Under the pieces are notes generated by a model. The model was given only the letters and a program-made list of their open reading frames with translations. It did no database searches and had not been told where the DNA came from. Made by a program: the position numbers and the translations under genes. From Branchinecta lynchi (Eukaryota; Arthropoda; Branchiopoda; Anostraca; Branchinectidae), in assembly GCA_023053575.1 (NCBI GenBank), contig JAKZAP010000001.1:27360533-27424532 (forward strand): 64,000 bases of DNA, read 5' to 3'. This document shows positions 21,401 to 32,130 of this stretch, one piece after another. Numbering within the stretch: the stretch's first letter is position 1; each line of letters starts with the position of its first letter.

Positions 21401-22361
21401 GTTTCTTTAAGATAGTTGTCTCAGTCTTCTGAGGAGAAACTGGCGGCAGTCGATCAGCGGGTCGCTCAGTATATAAAGGGGTAGGTTCTGGAAAGAACTT
21501 TTCTTTCTTGAACGTAGTTGGGTAAGGTTCTGCAGGTTTTCTCTCTTTTTGCTTGGGCGGGTATCGTTCTTCATCGTATGGTCTGTCGTACGTACGTACA
21601 TCTTCGAAGGTTTCTTCGGGCTTCGGTCGCTTAGTTTTATTCTTATTCCGCTGGGATGTATACACTGATGGGACGTCGTCGTATTCTGGAGTGTATGGTT
21701 TGTTGGAATCTCCTGCAAAAGGCTCCCGGTGATCTATTATGTCATATTCCTGGTTATACCGTTCTCGCTCAAGTTCTTGTGGTTTTGGAGACTCTGGCTG
21801 CTGGCCTTGCGGAACGTACCTGTCTGACTCGTCCTCTTTTGGATCGAAGGGCTCAGGCTTTCCGTGTTGTGGAATGTATCTGTCTCGCTTGTCCTCTTTC
21901 GGCTTAAAGGACTCTGGCTCCTCGCCTTGTGGAACATATCTCTCTCGCTGACCATCTTTGGGCTTGAAGGATTCTGAGTTTAGGGGGCGACGTGTGTACT
22001 TCACCCCGGGGCGCTTCGTTGGCTCAAAGTCCGAATCAGAGCTGTAGTCAGCTGTTGTTGTAGTTGTCGTCGATCTGTACTTGTACTTTTTAATTGGTTT
22101 CTCCGTGTATTCCTCGCTGTCTTTTCCACCTTGGAGCTTCGTGTTTGCGTAACCGCTTGATACTAATGGTTGTTTCGGTCTTTTGAATTTATCATGTGGG
22201 TTGTAGGTCGTCCCGTTGCCATAATCGTGGATTGGTATATTCAGAAGGTCGTGGAAACCCGGTGGGAAGAGCTGGAAAGGGTTTATGTCGTTGCTTTCTG
22301 GTTCTGCGATATCTTCAGAGACTCGGTCAACTGGCTCCTTTCTTGACAATCCTTTCCGGTC
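18459..22361 (-). CDS. Secreted Pro/Gln-rich extracellular protein, large terminal exon (1,300 residues)
   Basis: This is the longest open frame in the window. The acceptor TTTTTCTTTTCAG precedes GACCGGAAAG at 22361. The frame is open farther upstream to an ATG at 22475, but that part lies in the intron. The exon ends with TGA at 18461-18459. The protein is low-complexity: three charged repeats of about 22 residues (E/P-S/P-F-K/D-P-K-E...RD/ER-Y-V/I-P-Q, about residues 65-155), an acidic/Tyr region, long Pro/Gln/Asn-rich blocks, a dibasic RRSNNRRKRS site near exon residue 580 (furin-like), the conserved-looking FYYYPPGKKVPLLVVGPFNG at about 630, and a Pro-rich C-terminus ending FVPIFHQ. No enzyme domain or membrane segment is visible. 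It joins in phase 0 to the exon at 32131-32463. By composition it suggests a cuticle or matrix protein (inference). Confidence 0.85.
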   Translation of the reverse strand, partial: DRKGLSRKEPVDRVSEDIAEPESNDINPFQLFPPGFHDLLNIPIHDYGNGTTYNPHDKFKRPKQPLVSSGYANTKLQGGKDSEEYTEKPIKKYKYRSTTTTTTADYSSDSDFEPTKRPGVKYTRRPLNSESFKPKDGQRERYVPQGEEPESFKPKEDKRDRYIPQHGKPEPFDPKEDESDRYVPQGQQPESPKPQELERERYNQEYDIIDHREPFAGDSNKPYTPEYDDVPSVYTSQRNKNKTKRPKPEETFEDVRTYDRPYDEERYPPKQKERKPAEPYPTTFKKEKFFPEPTPLYTERPADRLPPVSPQKTETTILKKPAHVYDDDIIYDYDDERNTGDKAVYFHVGKPESNILKETTNSHGLPPHVAEIERPLRPVSQFYSENQRPNFNSDFVPRPPEGYSREQPKQQAKVNSQQPQPEVRRPEFKPSATAGPQGGFPSVFNSDSPFSGAPGNPSQSQQRPQQPGFSRNDQPRPDFNRPIVRPQEGTRPQQVRQGPVQKEFQGQLRPGVGPASFPIRQDNFSGRPGPADVPFGRPPPGNFRQDFREPPREEQSSGPFSSITNIFSSMFGRRSNNRRKRSIDDEEPIAMESRSISEIRKLDRSELTAIQQAKEQVAPAQDGTPPHFYYYPPGKKVPLLVVGPFNGEAPLVEGAELVHVEAIADLPSVQDTKNDSERREDKLNPSEAFSSPSSIFKKPLPADSNQQRKPSLEPSIPQKQTPVRNGIVFPRKKAPAPAGTQRKPVEAVLDPVNSELSIPENVGTEEDGAEEPESESLTGVVASAVKNSVEKLKPLLRFRNKDSKKELITPNGQLANPGLVRPAKSGSVPDIPFAAPIHTIPNIQPQAPEQPSYHEAVHPAHVPLQPHNVAPSIRNVDPASIAVQEVDRQNVAPVMKDAAPASIPVHKDAVEVASPTSPEQVQQQQVFEKAESDISNTEETEELPTAEKYVRIPVTSQMSENGVFIIQAASVPDNFNDRSDTISEQLNQKVSLQTASLPVAQAPSQRQGLVNNGPGLPPLNLPTGLLQQLSGLSPPQNLAQPIAIRQAPQKQPPVPSSLPAAPTPFPTSPLRDNRPPLFPLGAPVGPGTPGVQSDSGLRPSQPPPLVQAMPPIATQSFAGFSGESQKPKQPSPVFFSPLTAAKTQTTQPILDLPSAPNKPNRSQFLVAPEGPEPGVTTKFSPTFNPDSVKTFKVGSDGKPVTARPRPRPTTERIATLPPGVTPGPPKLVGLGAPFIPSQRVSHSEPEDSAVSGSNPNAAWLGVGNIPPSEDQTAQGSNTQQTQATGDPFFEVGGFVPIFHQ

Positions 22362-22549
22362 CTGAAAAGAAAAACTTTTAAGTTCAACGTGGCTTGTCCC
22401 ACTGACCGGGCTTGCATAATTGGCAAGCTGAACCGGATGCCTAATAATTAGCCAAGTCAGAGAAATGTGGAACACTATTCAGAATGAGTAGAATTTTGTT
22501 ACTAATCTGAAAGAGGACCTAGGATCACATATCACCAGAGTTATGTCTA

Positions 22550-22735
22550 AAAACTGTTTTCAGAATAATCGAGTGTTTTTAAGAAAATCGAGTTTTTGAG
22601 AAATACTATTTTTAAGAAAAATCCACTGTTTTCGAGAATCAAAAATTTATCAGAGCTTCATGCTGATTAATTTTTTGTAAATAATGGCCAACAATATCGG
22701 GGTTAGGCATCCCCCCCCCCCCTTTATGGTGCCTC
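22550..22735 (+). repeat. R-D type repeat in intron
   Basis: AATCGAGTGTTTTTAAGAAA, ATCGAGTTTTTGAGAAATAC and AATCCACTGTTTTCGAGAATC are three diverged R-D units, followed by a C-tract near 22712. Confidence 0.45.
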
Positions 22736-22939
22736 TGACCGTCACTGCTGTTTATCATATATTCACCCTACTAGTATAGTAGCAGATGCACTGCAGTCCA
22801 AACCTCGTTTCTCTTGTATCTCTTAAAGCGCCTTTGATGGTAAAGATTTTCAAAAGCCAGTTTAAAAACAGTCCTAACATGACGTTGAATTGACCCGATT
22901 CTTGCCACTGTAAAAGCCAGTGCTTCGTCTTCCAGATTT

Positions 22940-23579
22940 ATGGGGCTTCCGCAGATGGAACCAGCCCATCCGTTGTTTTATTATGATGTTGATAGTTTAT
23001 TCCGCTGTTCTTCAACGTTGTCCAAGTGTCCTCTGTGCGAAGTTCGCATCCCAATCGACAATGTCAGTCACTCTTTTCTTGCTCCTATCCCATTCATTTT
23101 CATATTTATTGTGTATCTCGTATGTGCTGGACAACACCCTGGACTTGCAGACGTTTTGGATCTAGCTTTATCTGGTCTCGACAAAAAATTACATCTGGAA
23201 TGCAGAAGAAAAGTCCGGAAGGTGATCCGACTTCAAGAGCACTTCGTGTTCCGGCCACCAATACTTGACAAAAGATCTTCAGCGCATTGTAGAGGGTGGC
23301 CGTGTCCTATCTCATACACACATCTTAATACTCGTAACAAGCGGAAAGCAAATAGGCCGAGGGACGCTCAAGATCAACGGGATTTTTTTTTGTAAGTGGG
23401 CAGCTGTTCTTGGAAATAAGAGACTTGCTTTGCCAGCATCTGCTATCTCTCTGACTAGCTCTGCTACTTTGGCTTATCAAAGAGGTTCCAAGGATTTTAT
23501 GGGCTTGATTGACCACGGTCACTCAGTACGACTTTGGGATTTGTTTGCACGATTCGGAAGTAGGGATTTCAAAACGTAA
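22940..23579 (+). pseudogene. Unrecognised ORF pair with one frameshift, inside intron
   Basis: Two overlapping open frames on the + strand (22940-23395 and 23265-23579) read as one protein-like text if a frameshift is placed near 23262. The first contains KCPLCEVRIP (a CxxC) and a hydrophobic run FLAPIPFIFIFIVYLVCAG. The second contains GRVLSHTHILILVTSGKQ. I do not recognise the family. It lies antisense within the large intron of the Pro/Gln-rich gene and abuts R-B copy 2, so a transposon origin is likely. Confidence 0.35.
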
Positions 23580-24605
23580 TTCGAGTGATACCTATGACAT
23601 CGGAAAAGTTGTCTGTCCGTCTGTCTGTCTGTCTTTGAGCACGATAACTCTCGAAGGGAATGAGATATTTTTATTAAACTTGACAAAAGATCTTAAGCGC
23701 ATTGCAGAGTTTTGATTAACTTTGATTCTTTTGGTCAAGGGAAAGGTCAAGGTCGAGTTCCTAGATGGGATATATAGCCCTACATTTAGGGGTGGGGGAG
23801 GGGGTTCAAATTAAGGGACAAAGAAAATATTTTTAAACAGCTAATGAGATAGTCGACGAAGTGTTACGAAGGCTTGCTGAAAACGAATATGTAAACCATT
23901 TTCTCGTAAGACAAGTAGTTCGCCCGGAATCCGGTCAAACCGGAAACTTTGTTAACAGCAAAAGTTAGACGTTCGCCCGGAATCCGGCCAAAACCGAAAA
24001 CTTTGTTAAAAGTAAAAGTTTTATTTGAAGCTGATATATGTTCGATTTAGAGGTAAGGAAACATGCTGAACATGAATATGAAAACCATTTTCTTGCCGGA
24101 CAAGTAGTTTGCCCGGAATACGGTCAAAATAGGAAAATTTGATAAAAACAAAAGTTGTATTTGTAGTTGATTAGAAGTTAGAATTAGGGGTAAGAAGAGA
24201 CGCTGAATCCATCTCTGATAATCCTTTTTTACCCCGACATACAGTTCGCCCAGAATCAGGCTGAAATTTTTTATATGAAGTTGATTAGATGTTCAAGATA
24301 GGGGTAGTGAGGTATGCTGAATTGGTTTGTGAGCTTCGATGGGTTACGTCAAAATATATATGACTTGTAAGGGTAAACACACATGCTAAATCCATATCTG
24401 AACTTGTTTTTCTCAGATCTACCAGTTACTGTACTGTCTAAAGAAAATGCCAAAAAAAATATTAGCCTATTTTCTTAAGTTTCGAAGTTATTTCAACCCC
24501 CGCGATAAGCCTTGATCTGTTTCTAAATTTTAAAAATAAAAATATTTAACTGTCTGGATCAGATATTAAATGTTTGGGATCCCATCGGAACCTTTCGTCT
24601 TGTTT
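23580..24605 (+). repeat. R-B element, copy 2
   Basis: Has the R-B head (TACCTATGACATCGGAAAA, CTGTCCGTCTGTCTGTCTG, CGATAACTCTCGAAGGGAATG), four or five units with AAGTAGTTCGCCCGGAATCC, and the tail GGGATCCCATCGGAACCTTTC. The 5' GGATCCC palindrome itself is degraded. Confidence 0.75.
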
Positions 24606-24619
24606 ATTGTGAGGAGTAT

Positions 24620-27600
24620 ATAGTTTTGAGAAAGAAAGTGTTTGTTTGGTAGGTTTGGAGGAAAAGGATATGGAAAAGGATATACCTTGTAACTTTAAAC
24701 GGTAGGGTAGGGAGTGACAAGGGGGTGGGTGAATTTACTTGTTATTCTGGGAGGTCGCCCAGTGTTATTGATTATAGTATGGTGAGTTTTGGACTCCTTC
24801 CACAGTGTGTTGATTTTGAGGTTCTGGCTTTGCCGGGCTCTGATCACGTCCCTTTCAGCGTGTCTTTGAAGCAAGCGGTTGCGACGAAGAATCGAAGTTG
24901 TAGCCGCAGGTTTGAAAAAAAGGCTCACCCGGAAATTAAGAAAAAATTACTGGTCCATCAAGAGAGCGAAAATGCTGTGAAGGAACTATTCTCAGGCGAG
25001 TTTTCTGAGCGTCTGGGAGTATTGGAACAGTTGGTAGAAGAGGGAAGGGTGGAGGAACCGCTTAATGCATTGACAGATTTGGTGTATAAGGTTGGTGAGA
25101 AGGTATCGGAAGAACAGGGCCGGACAAACAAGAATGTGAAGTTGTTTTATGATGAGGATTGTGAGGCGATGAAACAAATAGTAATAAAGTCGCTTGAGCA
25201 TGTGAAGGCGAGTATACCCGGGTCGTTAGAGGAGAATTTAGAGTGGTATATATAGGGCAAAACGTAGGGAGTATAAGAATATGTTAAAGAAAAAGAGGAG
25301 GGATTATGAAGTGGAGTGTATATTGAAGTTAAAAAATAAGTTTAGGAACAGTGATAGCAAAGGATTTTGGAATTTAGTTAAAAAGGAAATAGGACCAAAG
25401 AACGGAACGCGGAGTACACCTAGGGCAGATACGTGGCCTCAGCACTTAGAAGGTAAGTACAAGGAAATAGAAGATAATATATATGTACATCAGATGAGTC
25501 AAGACTAGTTCACCAGATACAGTTAATGGAGGATACGGTTGACAGACCGCTACTAGAGGAGGATCAACAGCTAATAAAGGAGGTCAGTAACGAAGAAGTT
25601 TGGAAGGCACTCAAGGGTATGCGAGGAGGATCTGCACCAGGTACCGATGGTATCCCTACGAATCTTTGGAAGTTTGCTCGAGTTTGGGTGTTACAAATAA
25701 TCGCAACTCTTTTTTCTTCAATGATTAATTTGGCCCATTGGCCTGAGCAATGGACAAAATCTGTGGTTATCCCGCTTTTCAAGAAAGGTGAAAGGCACCA
25801 GCATAAAAATTATCGAAACATAACACTAGGTAATAGTCTCAGTAAGTTGTTTTGTAGGATAATTTGTTCTAGATTAGATAATTGGTTAAAAACGAAGAGT
25901 AAGCTTATAGAATGTCAGGCAGGATTTCGGAAAAATTATAGTGCAGTTGACCAGATATTTTGTTTGAATGTTTTGGTTAGAAAATACACGAGAAAAAAAA
26001 TAACAAACTGTTCGCAGCATTCCTGGATATAAGAGGGGCATTCGATGAAGTATCTAGGAAGTTACTAGTTTCTAGTTTGGTGGAGCTTGGGCTCCCACCG
26101 AGTTTTGTGAGAATAATAGTAAGAATGTAGGAAGTAGTTAAGGTAATAGTAAAGGTAGGGTCGGAATACTCTAAAGCAGTAATAGTAGGCTTGGTGTCAA
26201 ACAGGGATGCACGCTGTCCCCAAGGCTTTTTTCTTTGTATGTAAATGATATAGAAGATTATTTTACGGTGAGTGGAGCCCCCAGGCTGCAACTGATGGCA
26301 TTTAATTTATTTTGTTTATTGTTCACAGATGACATAGTTCTTCTAGGAAAGACAGCAGATGATCTGCGGAGGCTGCATGGTATTTTGCAGGAGTATCTGG
26401 ATAAGAAAAAGCTAGTATTAAACACCGCGAAATCTGTTGTACTAGTTTTCGGTAAAAATGAGGAATGCAATGAAAGATTTTATTTTAAAGGGATAGAACT
26501 TAAAATAGTGAAAGAGTTTGTATATCTAGGTTGTAAGTTTTCGGCTACGGGGAAGTGGGGTGCACAGCTGGATAGTATAGCGGCGAAAGGCCAGAAAGCT
26601 TCATGGATGGTAATGAAAAGTAAGATAAATTGTTTAGGCCCAGGAGAGATGAAAATTCAAAAAGTAATATTCAATACAAAAATAAGTCCAATATTATCAT
26701 ATGCAGCGGAAGTGTGGGGATATGAAAAGGGGGAGAAAATTGAGCGCGTGCAGCTAAGTCATTATAAAAGGTTGATAGGGTTAAGTGGAAAGTTTAACGG
26801 ATTAGTACTAAGAGGTGACCTAGGTATTCATTCATTAAGAGGTAAGAGAATTGTAAAAATGGTGAAGTACTGGGAACGGATATCAAGTTTGCCAGATAAT
26901 AGACTCGTGAAGGCTGCAATGCTTGAGGACCTTAATGATAACAGGAAAGATGCTTGGCAGAGTAAGGTAAGGGCTGTATTGAACAATTGCGGGCTATCAG
27001 GTCTGTGGAATACTGGATTGGGGGAAGGTAAGGTAGTCGGGACAGTAGCTACACAAGTGCAATGGATTCTTGAGTGTCAAGAAATCCAAAAGTGGACGTG
27101 TGAGGTCTCAGCGTCGCTGTCTCTCAGTCGTATTCACAGTGGAAGAGAGTGTGGGGTGAAGAAGTGTATTTTAAAGCGGGCCTTAAGAGAGAAGAGCTCA
27201 AATCTTATATGGGTTTAAGGGGAAATTTTCTGCCGTTGGGATCAAGAAGGAAATACCTGGGGAGGGAGCGTGCGGTAGATGGTCTTTACTCGCGCCCCAT
27301 GTGTGGGGAGCCGGAAGAGAGTGTGGACCACTTCATGTCATATTGCCAGGAACTCAATGATTTAAGGTTGGAGCAGCTCCAGAGACAGACAGGCGACGAG
27401 GAGTGGCTAAATGGTCTGATGGGGGGTCGATCATTTACTACTATTAAAAACCTGGCAGTGTTTGTTCAGGTGGGGCTGAGACACAGGTCTTTGTTCTTTT
27501 AAAGTGTTTACCTGTGTAGTTAGTTTTCTTTGTTTTGTATTCAGAAAGTGTGTTGAATCTGTAGTTAGTGTTTGATTTGCTTAATATTTTTGTACCATGG

Positions 27601-27645
27601 CCCGTTGGGCTTTCCATGTACAATACATACATACATACATACATA
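24620..27645 (+). pseudogene. Non-LTR retrotransposon ORF2, 5'-truncated, frameshifted
   Basis: Starts in the endonuclease C-terminus (GEFTCYSGRSPSVIDY, PGSDHVPFS) and runs through a linker to RT: GGSAPGTDGIPTN, WTKSVVIPLFKKGER, NYRNITLGNSLSKLF, QAGFRKNYS, AAFLDIRGAFDEV, then the catalytic motif at 26322-26333. That motif reads FTDD instead of the usual FADD/YADD. The post-RT region follows (AEVWGYEKGE, GDLGIHSLRGKR), and the frame ends at 27502 after a Cys-rich CGEPEESVDHFMSYC. Breaks: a TATATATA slip near 25250, stops near 25507 and 26030-26130, and a shift near 27150. The 3' end finishes in (CATA)n at about 27625. It is closely related to the element at 59150. Confidence 0.88.
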
Positions 27646-28319
27646 TGGTTCATGCATGGCAAGGTTGAAGGTCGTCTTCCCAAAATTCCTGAAGGTTGCA
27701 ATTGCCCACCGTTAATTATTTCTTTCGATTTTTATTTTCGAACTGTTTCTTATTTTTCTTTCTCGAGTGCTTTATGCACTTTTTTATTTGTCTCGTCATG
27801 GCGCATGGGCATTGGGAATACATTTATTAATTTGTGGCTAGACTCAAAATAGCTCCAAGCTGTAAATATCAAAGAAAAAGAAAAAGTTTCTTAGGTTTAT
27901 GGATTAAAAGTAGAGGAAATTACCATTTATACATTGTGATTATTCACAATAATCGTCCTTATCACTGATATACCCCATTTTGAATGCGGATTCCGATTAG
28001 ATACTTTACTTTTAAGACCTTCGACTTAAACCAAGCTCAATGACTACTATCAAACCACCTGAATAATTGATGGGTTGGCGAGAAAGACAGACTTTGTCTG
28101 ATTCGGTTCCTGAGTTTAGCTTAATGGAACAGTATGTCCGAACTATGAACTTAAATCATAATTTTTCCCGGGATTTTCCCTACGTTAAAGAAGAAAAATT
28201 TCACCTCCCTCCATTCATATTGTTATACCGATATGCAAGAACCCTCCTCTGTTTATTCCTGGTAGAAAAACACACCATGATTTCCTTTCGGCACTGATTA
28301 AAAAAAAAGTTTCTTCAAT
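27646..28319. other. Intron sequence, nothing recognised
   Basis: Lies inside the 9.8-kb intron of the minus-strand gene. No repeat family or coding sequence is supported. Confidence 0.4.
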
Positions 28320-28500
28320 CAAGGCCGTATCCAGGGGGGGGGGGGGTAGGGGGGTTGAACCCCCCCCCCCCCCCGAAACATACAAAAATAATCAATTTAT
28401 AGGCTTTTCCCTCTGATCTGTGTGTTTTTATACTTTTTTGTCCGACAAGCAGGCAACCCCCCCCCCCCCCCCGAAATAAATTCCTGGATACAGGCTGTCT
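28320..28500. mobile_element. Small TIR element (MITE) with G/C tracts
   Basis: The left end is AAGGCCGTATCCAGGGGG. The right end in reverse complement begins ACAGCCTGTATCCAGGAATT, so the two share GCC/TGTATCCAGG. CTTCAATC precedes and CTTCAATG follows, a 7-of-8 match that could be a target duplication (hAT-like length). The interior holds three homopolymer tracts of 13-18 G or C. Confidence 0.5.
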
Positions 28501-28589
28501 TCAATGTCCCATTCAGCTTCCTCGCACGTAACAGCTTTTCTCGTATTGGTGGTCGGTTTTATGACACATGCCTTCTGGCCAATTGCCAT

Positions 28590-30060
28590 ATACCGATCAG
28601 TTTTCCTCCGGTTAGTCTGTATGTCAGCCGGTCGGTCAGCGGGATGATAGCGAGTTATGGTTCTTCGGTTCTTCAAGATGTACTAGTACGACGAAACTCG
28701 GCAGGACCCGACCAAACTAACTTAGAAATAGTCACTTCCCCTATCCGACTATTTTGGGGAGAGTGAAGGAATGGGGAATCTTGAGGTATGAACAACTTTT
28801 TGAATAGGAGATGGAATCCATGGATACATAAACAAATTTCGTATCTCAGATGTCACTGTTCAAGTCTAGACTGGATCCGGTTACTTTGGAGGAGTCGGGA
28901 AGGGAAAACCGGAAATCGTGTGACAAGCTCAGAGTAAAGGGATCGGGTTGCAACTTGTTGGAAAGAACAAGCACAAGGTTGAGATACATATTTGACAGAA
29001 CCGGACAGGATCCGGAAGCTGCGTGGGGAGTTGGAGGGGGGTTCCGGAATTCTAATTATCGCGAGCTAAGGTGTTTCCGGATTTACTAGGACGATGAAAC
29101 TTGACAGGCCTATGAGAGACTCGACCATATTTACTTCAGAAAAGTCGTTTACCCGACTCGACCATCACGGGGGGAGTGGAGGGAGGGGGAATCTGGAATG
29201 TTGATGTATCCATAGCTTTCCAACGGGTCATCGGATCTTTCTAAGACTTAATATTTGGAAAGATCTCGTGTCTCAGAAGTATTACAAGTCCGGGCCGGAT
29301 CCGGTGACTTTTGGGGAGTAAGAGAGAGGAAGCGGACATCTGTGACAAGCTCAGAGTGGAGGGATTGGGATGAAACTTGGTCGGAAGAACAAGGACGAGC
29401 CATGATTTCAGGTAGGTCTTCGTTTTCTGATAATTACAGAGCCTCTAAGCTTTGGAATAATCTTGGTATAAATTCAAAGGAATTGGGTAATTTTGCTCTG
29501 TTTAAATCGAAGCTACGTATGGAGTCGCTTGGTAGGTATAGGACTACTTTCGAAATGTATTAAGGAAAGTTATTTCGTTTTTTTTTCTATTTTTTGCTGA
29601 TGCTTCGGAATTAAAATACATGTGTTTTTTTGTAGTGCAAATAATTGTGTAGTTTGTTTTGGTTCATGGTTTCACCATCTAATTCCTTTTTACAGTTTTT
29701 TGGTTGTGTTGTTTAATAGCACATGCTCGCAAGCAGTGCTTTTGCTGTACTATTTATGATATCCTCGATTGTGTTGTCAACAAAACTATTCTACTACCAC
29801 TAGATACATCGTTCACAGGGCGGACTGGATCCGGGCACTGTGGGGGAGCTGGAGGGGGGGGGGGGGGTCCGGAATTACGTTGATTGTGAGTAGAATTTGG
29901 TGACACAGTAGAGACTCGACAGGATTGAAATAGTCACTTCCCAGATCCCACCATCCTGGGGGAGGGAGAATGGAGGGAGGGAAAATCCGGAAGCTTGAGC
30001 ATGCATTACTTTCAAACCGGCAACCAGATCTTCATGAAAATTGACAGATAAGAAGAGTAC
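28590..30060 (-). repeat. R-A tandem repeat, minus orientation, split by a LINE fragment
   Basis: Reverse-complement R-A units (GGATCCGGTTACTTTGGAGGAG, GATCGGGTTGCAACTTG, GGACAGGATCCGGAAG). The array is interrupted at about 29402 and resumes at about 29803 (GGGCGGACTGGATCCGGGC). Confidence 0.7.
29402..29800 (+). pseudogene. LINE 3'-end fragment (RT C-terminus plus 3' UTR)
   Basis: An open frame of about 50 residues, FSDNYRASKLWNNLGINSKE followed by FKSKLRMESLGRYRT, ends in TAA at 29563. The LWN.L...FK..L pattern is typical of the last residues of non-LTR retrotransposon ORF2. AT-rich 3' UTR follows. It is inserted in an R-A array. Confidence 0.65.
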
Positions 30061-30118
30061 CTGTTTCTGACGTTTCTCTTTTCTGCCTCAAGGGTTTTGC
30101 TTACAAAGGAATTCCTGC

Positions 30119-30488
30119 ATTGTCAAGCGTTTCATAATAGACAACACAAGGATGCGTAGATAGAGGATGTGCGGCTTCAACAATACTTGGGATGTTATCT
30201 GTTGTCGCGACAAACGTTATGCATGAAATCTTATGCATAACAAGCATTATGTCAGAAAGAGCGAAAAACCGCTAAAAAGCATCTGCTGAATTTTCCGATA
30301 TCTTGACGACACATATGAACGTCAGCAGGTACTTTTTTGTGGTTTTTCGACTCTTTCTGGCTTTGTATGCATAACAGTTCATGCATAACGTTTGTCGCGA
30401 CAACAGATAACATCCCACTGCTGTCTGTTGTGTGTTGTCTGTTGAAATCGTGCACCCTTGTGTTGTCTGTAATGAAACTTCTGACAGT
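30119..30488. mobile_element. M1 MITE, near-complete copy
   Basis: Left end TGTCAAGCGTTTCATAATAG, right end (reverse complement) ACTGTCAGAAGTTTCATTAC. It contains the M1 interior ATGCATAACAAGC, CATCTGCTGA, GTCAGCAGG. The two flanks (GCTTACAAAGGAATTCCT and, after it, AGGAATTCATTTGTAAGC) are themselves inverted R-C segments, which extends the hairpin outward. Confidence 0.75.
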
Positions 30489-30519
30489 ATAGGAATTCAT
30501 TTGTAAGCGAAAATATGCA

Positions 30520-31350
30520 TCTTCATGATCTCCAAGGGCCCCATGATCCTTTTGCCTCAGGGGCTATGTTTACAAATGGATTCCTTAAAGTACTCATCTT
30601 AACCGCAAAGTAAACGAAAACATACTTTTCACCAAACACCCGATGAAAAATTTATCTCAAAATAGTACTATGAAGTAATACGAAAAAGTAGCACGCAGTA
30701 CTACCGATGCTACTACATGCTTCTACTTCAAGGCTACCGTGTTACTGCATACTACTATATACTACTATTAGCAAGACCGGATGCTACTATGGCAAGACAG
30801 GATGCTACTGGATACTACTACATAAGATTGGACCAGTCTGAGGCAAATTAAATGATAGTATTCTTTGCTATTACATAGTATTACATGCAACGTTTTCGTA
30901 CTACTAGCATACTACTACGCAGGCTACAAATTTTTCATCGGGCGATGCATTTTCATGATCCAAAAGTGTCTATACTCATTTTTGCCTCAAGGATTTTGCT
31001 TGCGAATAAATTTCTAGCGCCCTTAAAGTGTGCATATTAACGGCAAAGTAACTAAAAAAAAAAATTGACGAAAAGATAGTTTGTATGATCCCCAAGGGTC
31101 TATGATTATTATTTGTGTCCCAACAGTTCGTCTTCCAAATGAATTTCTAGGGCCCTTAAATAACTGAAATGTAAAAAAAAAAATTCACTAACTGATAGAT
31201 TTTCATGATTCGTGCAAAATTCGTGCCTTTAGGGTTTTGCTTGAAAACGATTATAATAAACCCACAAGTTGACAAATTCCCACAGTCATCCTGATCCAAC
31301 TTTGCAAGTTCCATATCAGCTTTTAGCTCTTGTTAGTGTCTGTTTTGATC
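30520..31350 (+). repeat. R-C tandem repeat (about 140-bp units)
   Basis: Units of TTCATGATC.CCAAGGGCC, TTTTGCCTCA.GG.TTTTGC, TACAAATGAATTCCTA, CTTAAAGTG.ACATCTTAACC and GCAAAGTAA, followed by a run of A. Four units are recognisable, one holding element E (30639-30942). The array ends in a distinct tail (CACAAGTTGACAAATTCCCA) shared with the copy at 35530. Confidence 0.75.
30639..30942. mobile_element. Element E, copy A (about 304 bp TIR element)
   Basis: Ends CCCGATGAAAAATTTAT and ACAAATTTTTCATCGGG form terminal inverted repeats. The interior is rich in TACTACTA/TAGTAGTA motifs. The same element lies in reverse complement at 41145-41451. It is inserted in an R-C unit between ACCAAAC and GATGCATTTTC. 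Confidence 0.8.
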
Positions 31351-32080
31351 TTTTTTCTTCATTTTCATTCTCAGCAGGTTAAAAAGTAAATAAATTAGGA
31401 GTATAATTATTATTACTTTCAAGTGTCCGTTGCACCTCGTTTTTTTTTACAATTTTTTTTTTTGGGGGGGGGGATGCTGCTGTTCCACCACTGATGAACA
31501 GCATTGTTTCAATATACAGATTACCATCTGGCGCCACGTGTGACATGTAATCAATTTAATTCCTTTCTCCAAGCTTTGTTTTTTTACTACACATGTAATC
31601 CTTAAAAAAATTATGTCTTTTCTATCTTATCTACTTTGAAATATAAATAATGCTTTATTTTCGGTCAGCCAAAGAGCACGTAATCTGAAACGAAAGGCAA
31701 ATAGAACACCCACTAGCTTAAGCTTGATACATTAAAATAACATGAAAGTATTGGAGAACATTCCGTTCGTGGTGACCTTGTTTTTCTCCACACAAGCACA
31801 TACATATAAGTATGTGCTTCCATGCATTGCCCTACACTGTGAGCTAAGTTGCAAGCTTGCTGTTATTTATAATTCGTCCCAGTTGTCACAAAACCAGATT
31901 TAGTGGAGGGTGACGAATCGGGAATCAAGAAAAGAAAACAAATCAAAAGTGGAAATTCCGCAATTTCATAGTGAAAGTTTTCTGAATCACATATTACGTC
32001 TACTACGTGAGCTTGCAATTTCTTTGTGATTTATAACTTACTTATAGTATCAAGATACCCGGTATGTGTTCCACTTGCTA
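31351..32080. other. Intron sequence with A/T/G runs
   Basis: Lies in the large intron, with poly-T/poly-G runs at 31440-31475. I see no gene. Confidence 0.4.
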
Positions 32081-32130
32081 GCTTAATTAGGCCAATGTCG
32101 TATTTGCTCATCCACCATGACGTCACTTAC

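Noticed and set aside
18658..21955. Several + strand frames of 80-206 residues and - strand frames overlapping the Pro/Gln-rich exon
   Set aside because: They are shadows of the 1,300-codon exon, whose composition suppresses stops in other frames. They have no independent protein character.
22362..22475. ATG at 22475 as start of the large protein
   Set aside because: A polypyrimidine tract and CAG at 22362-22364 mark an acceptor, and the first 38 residues look like translated intron.
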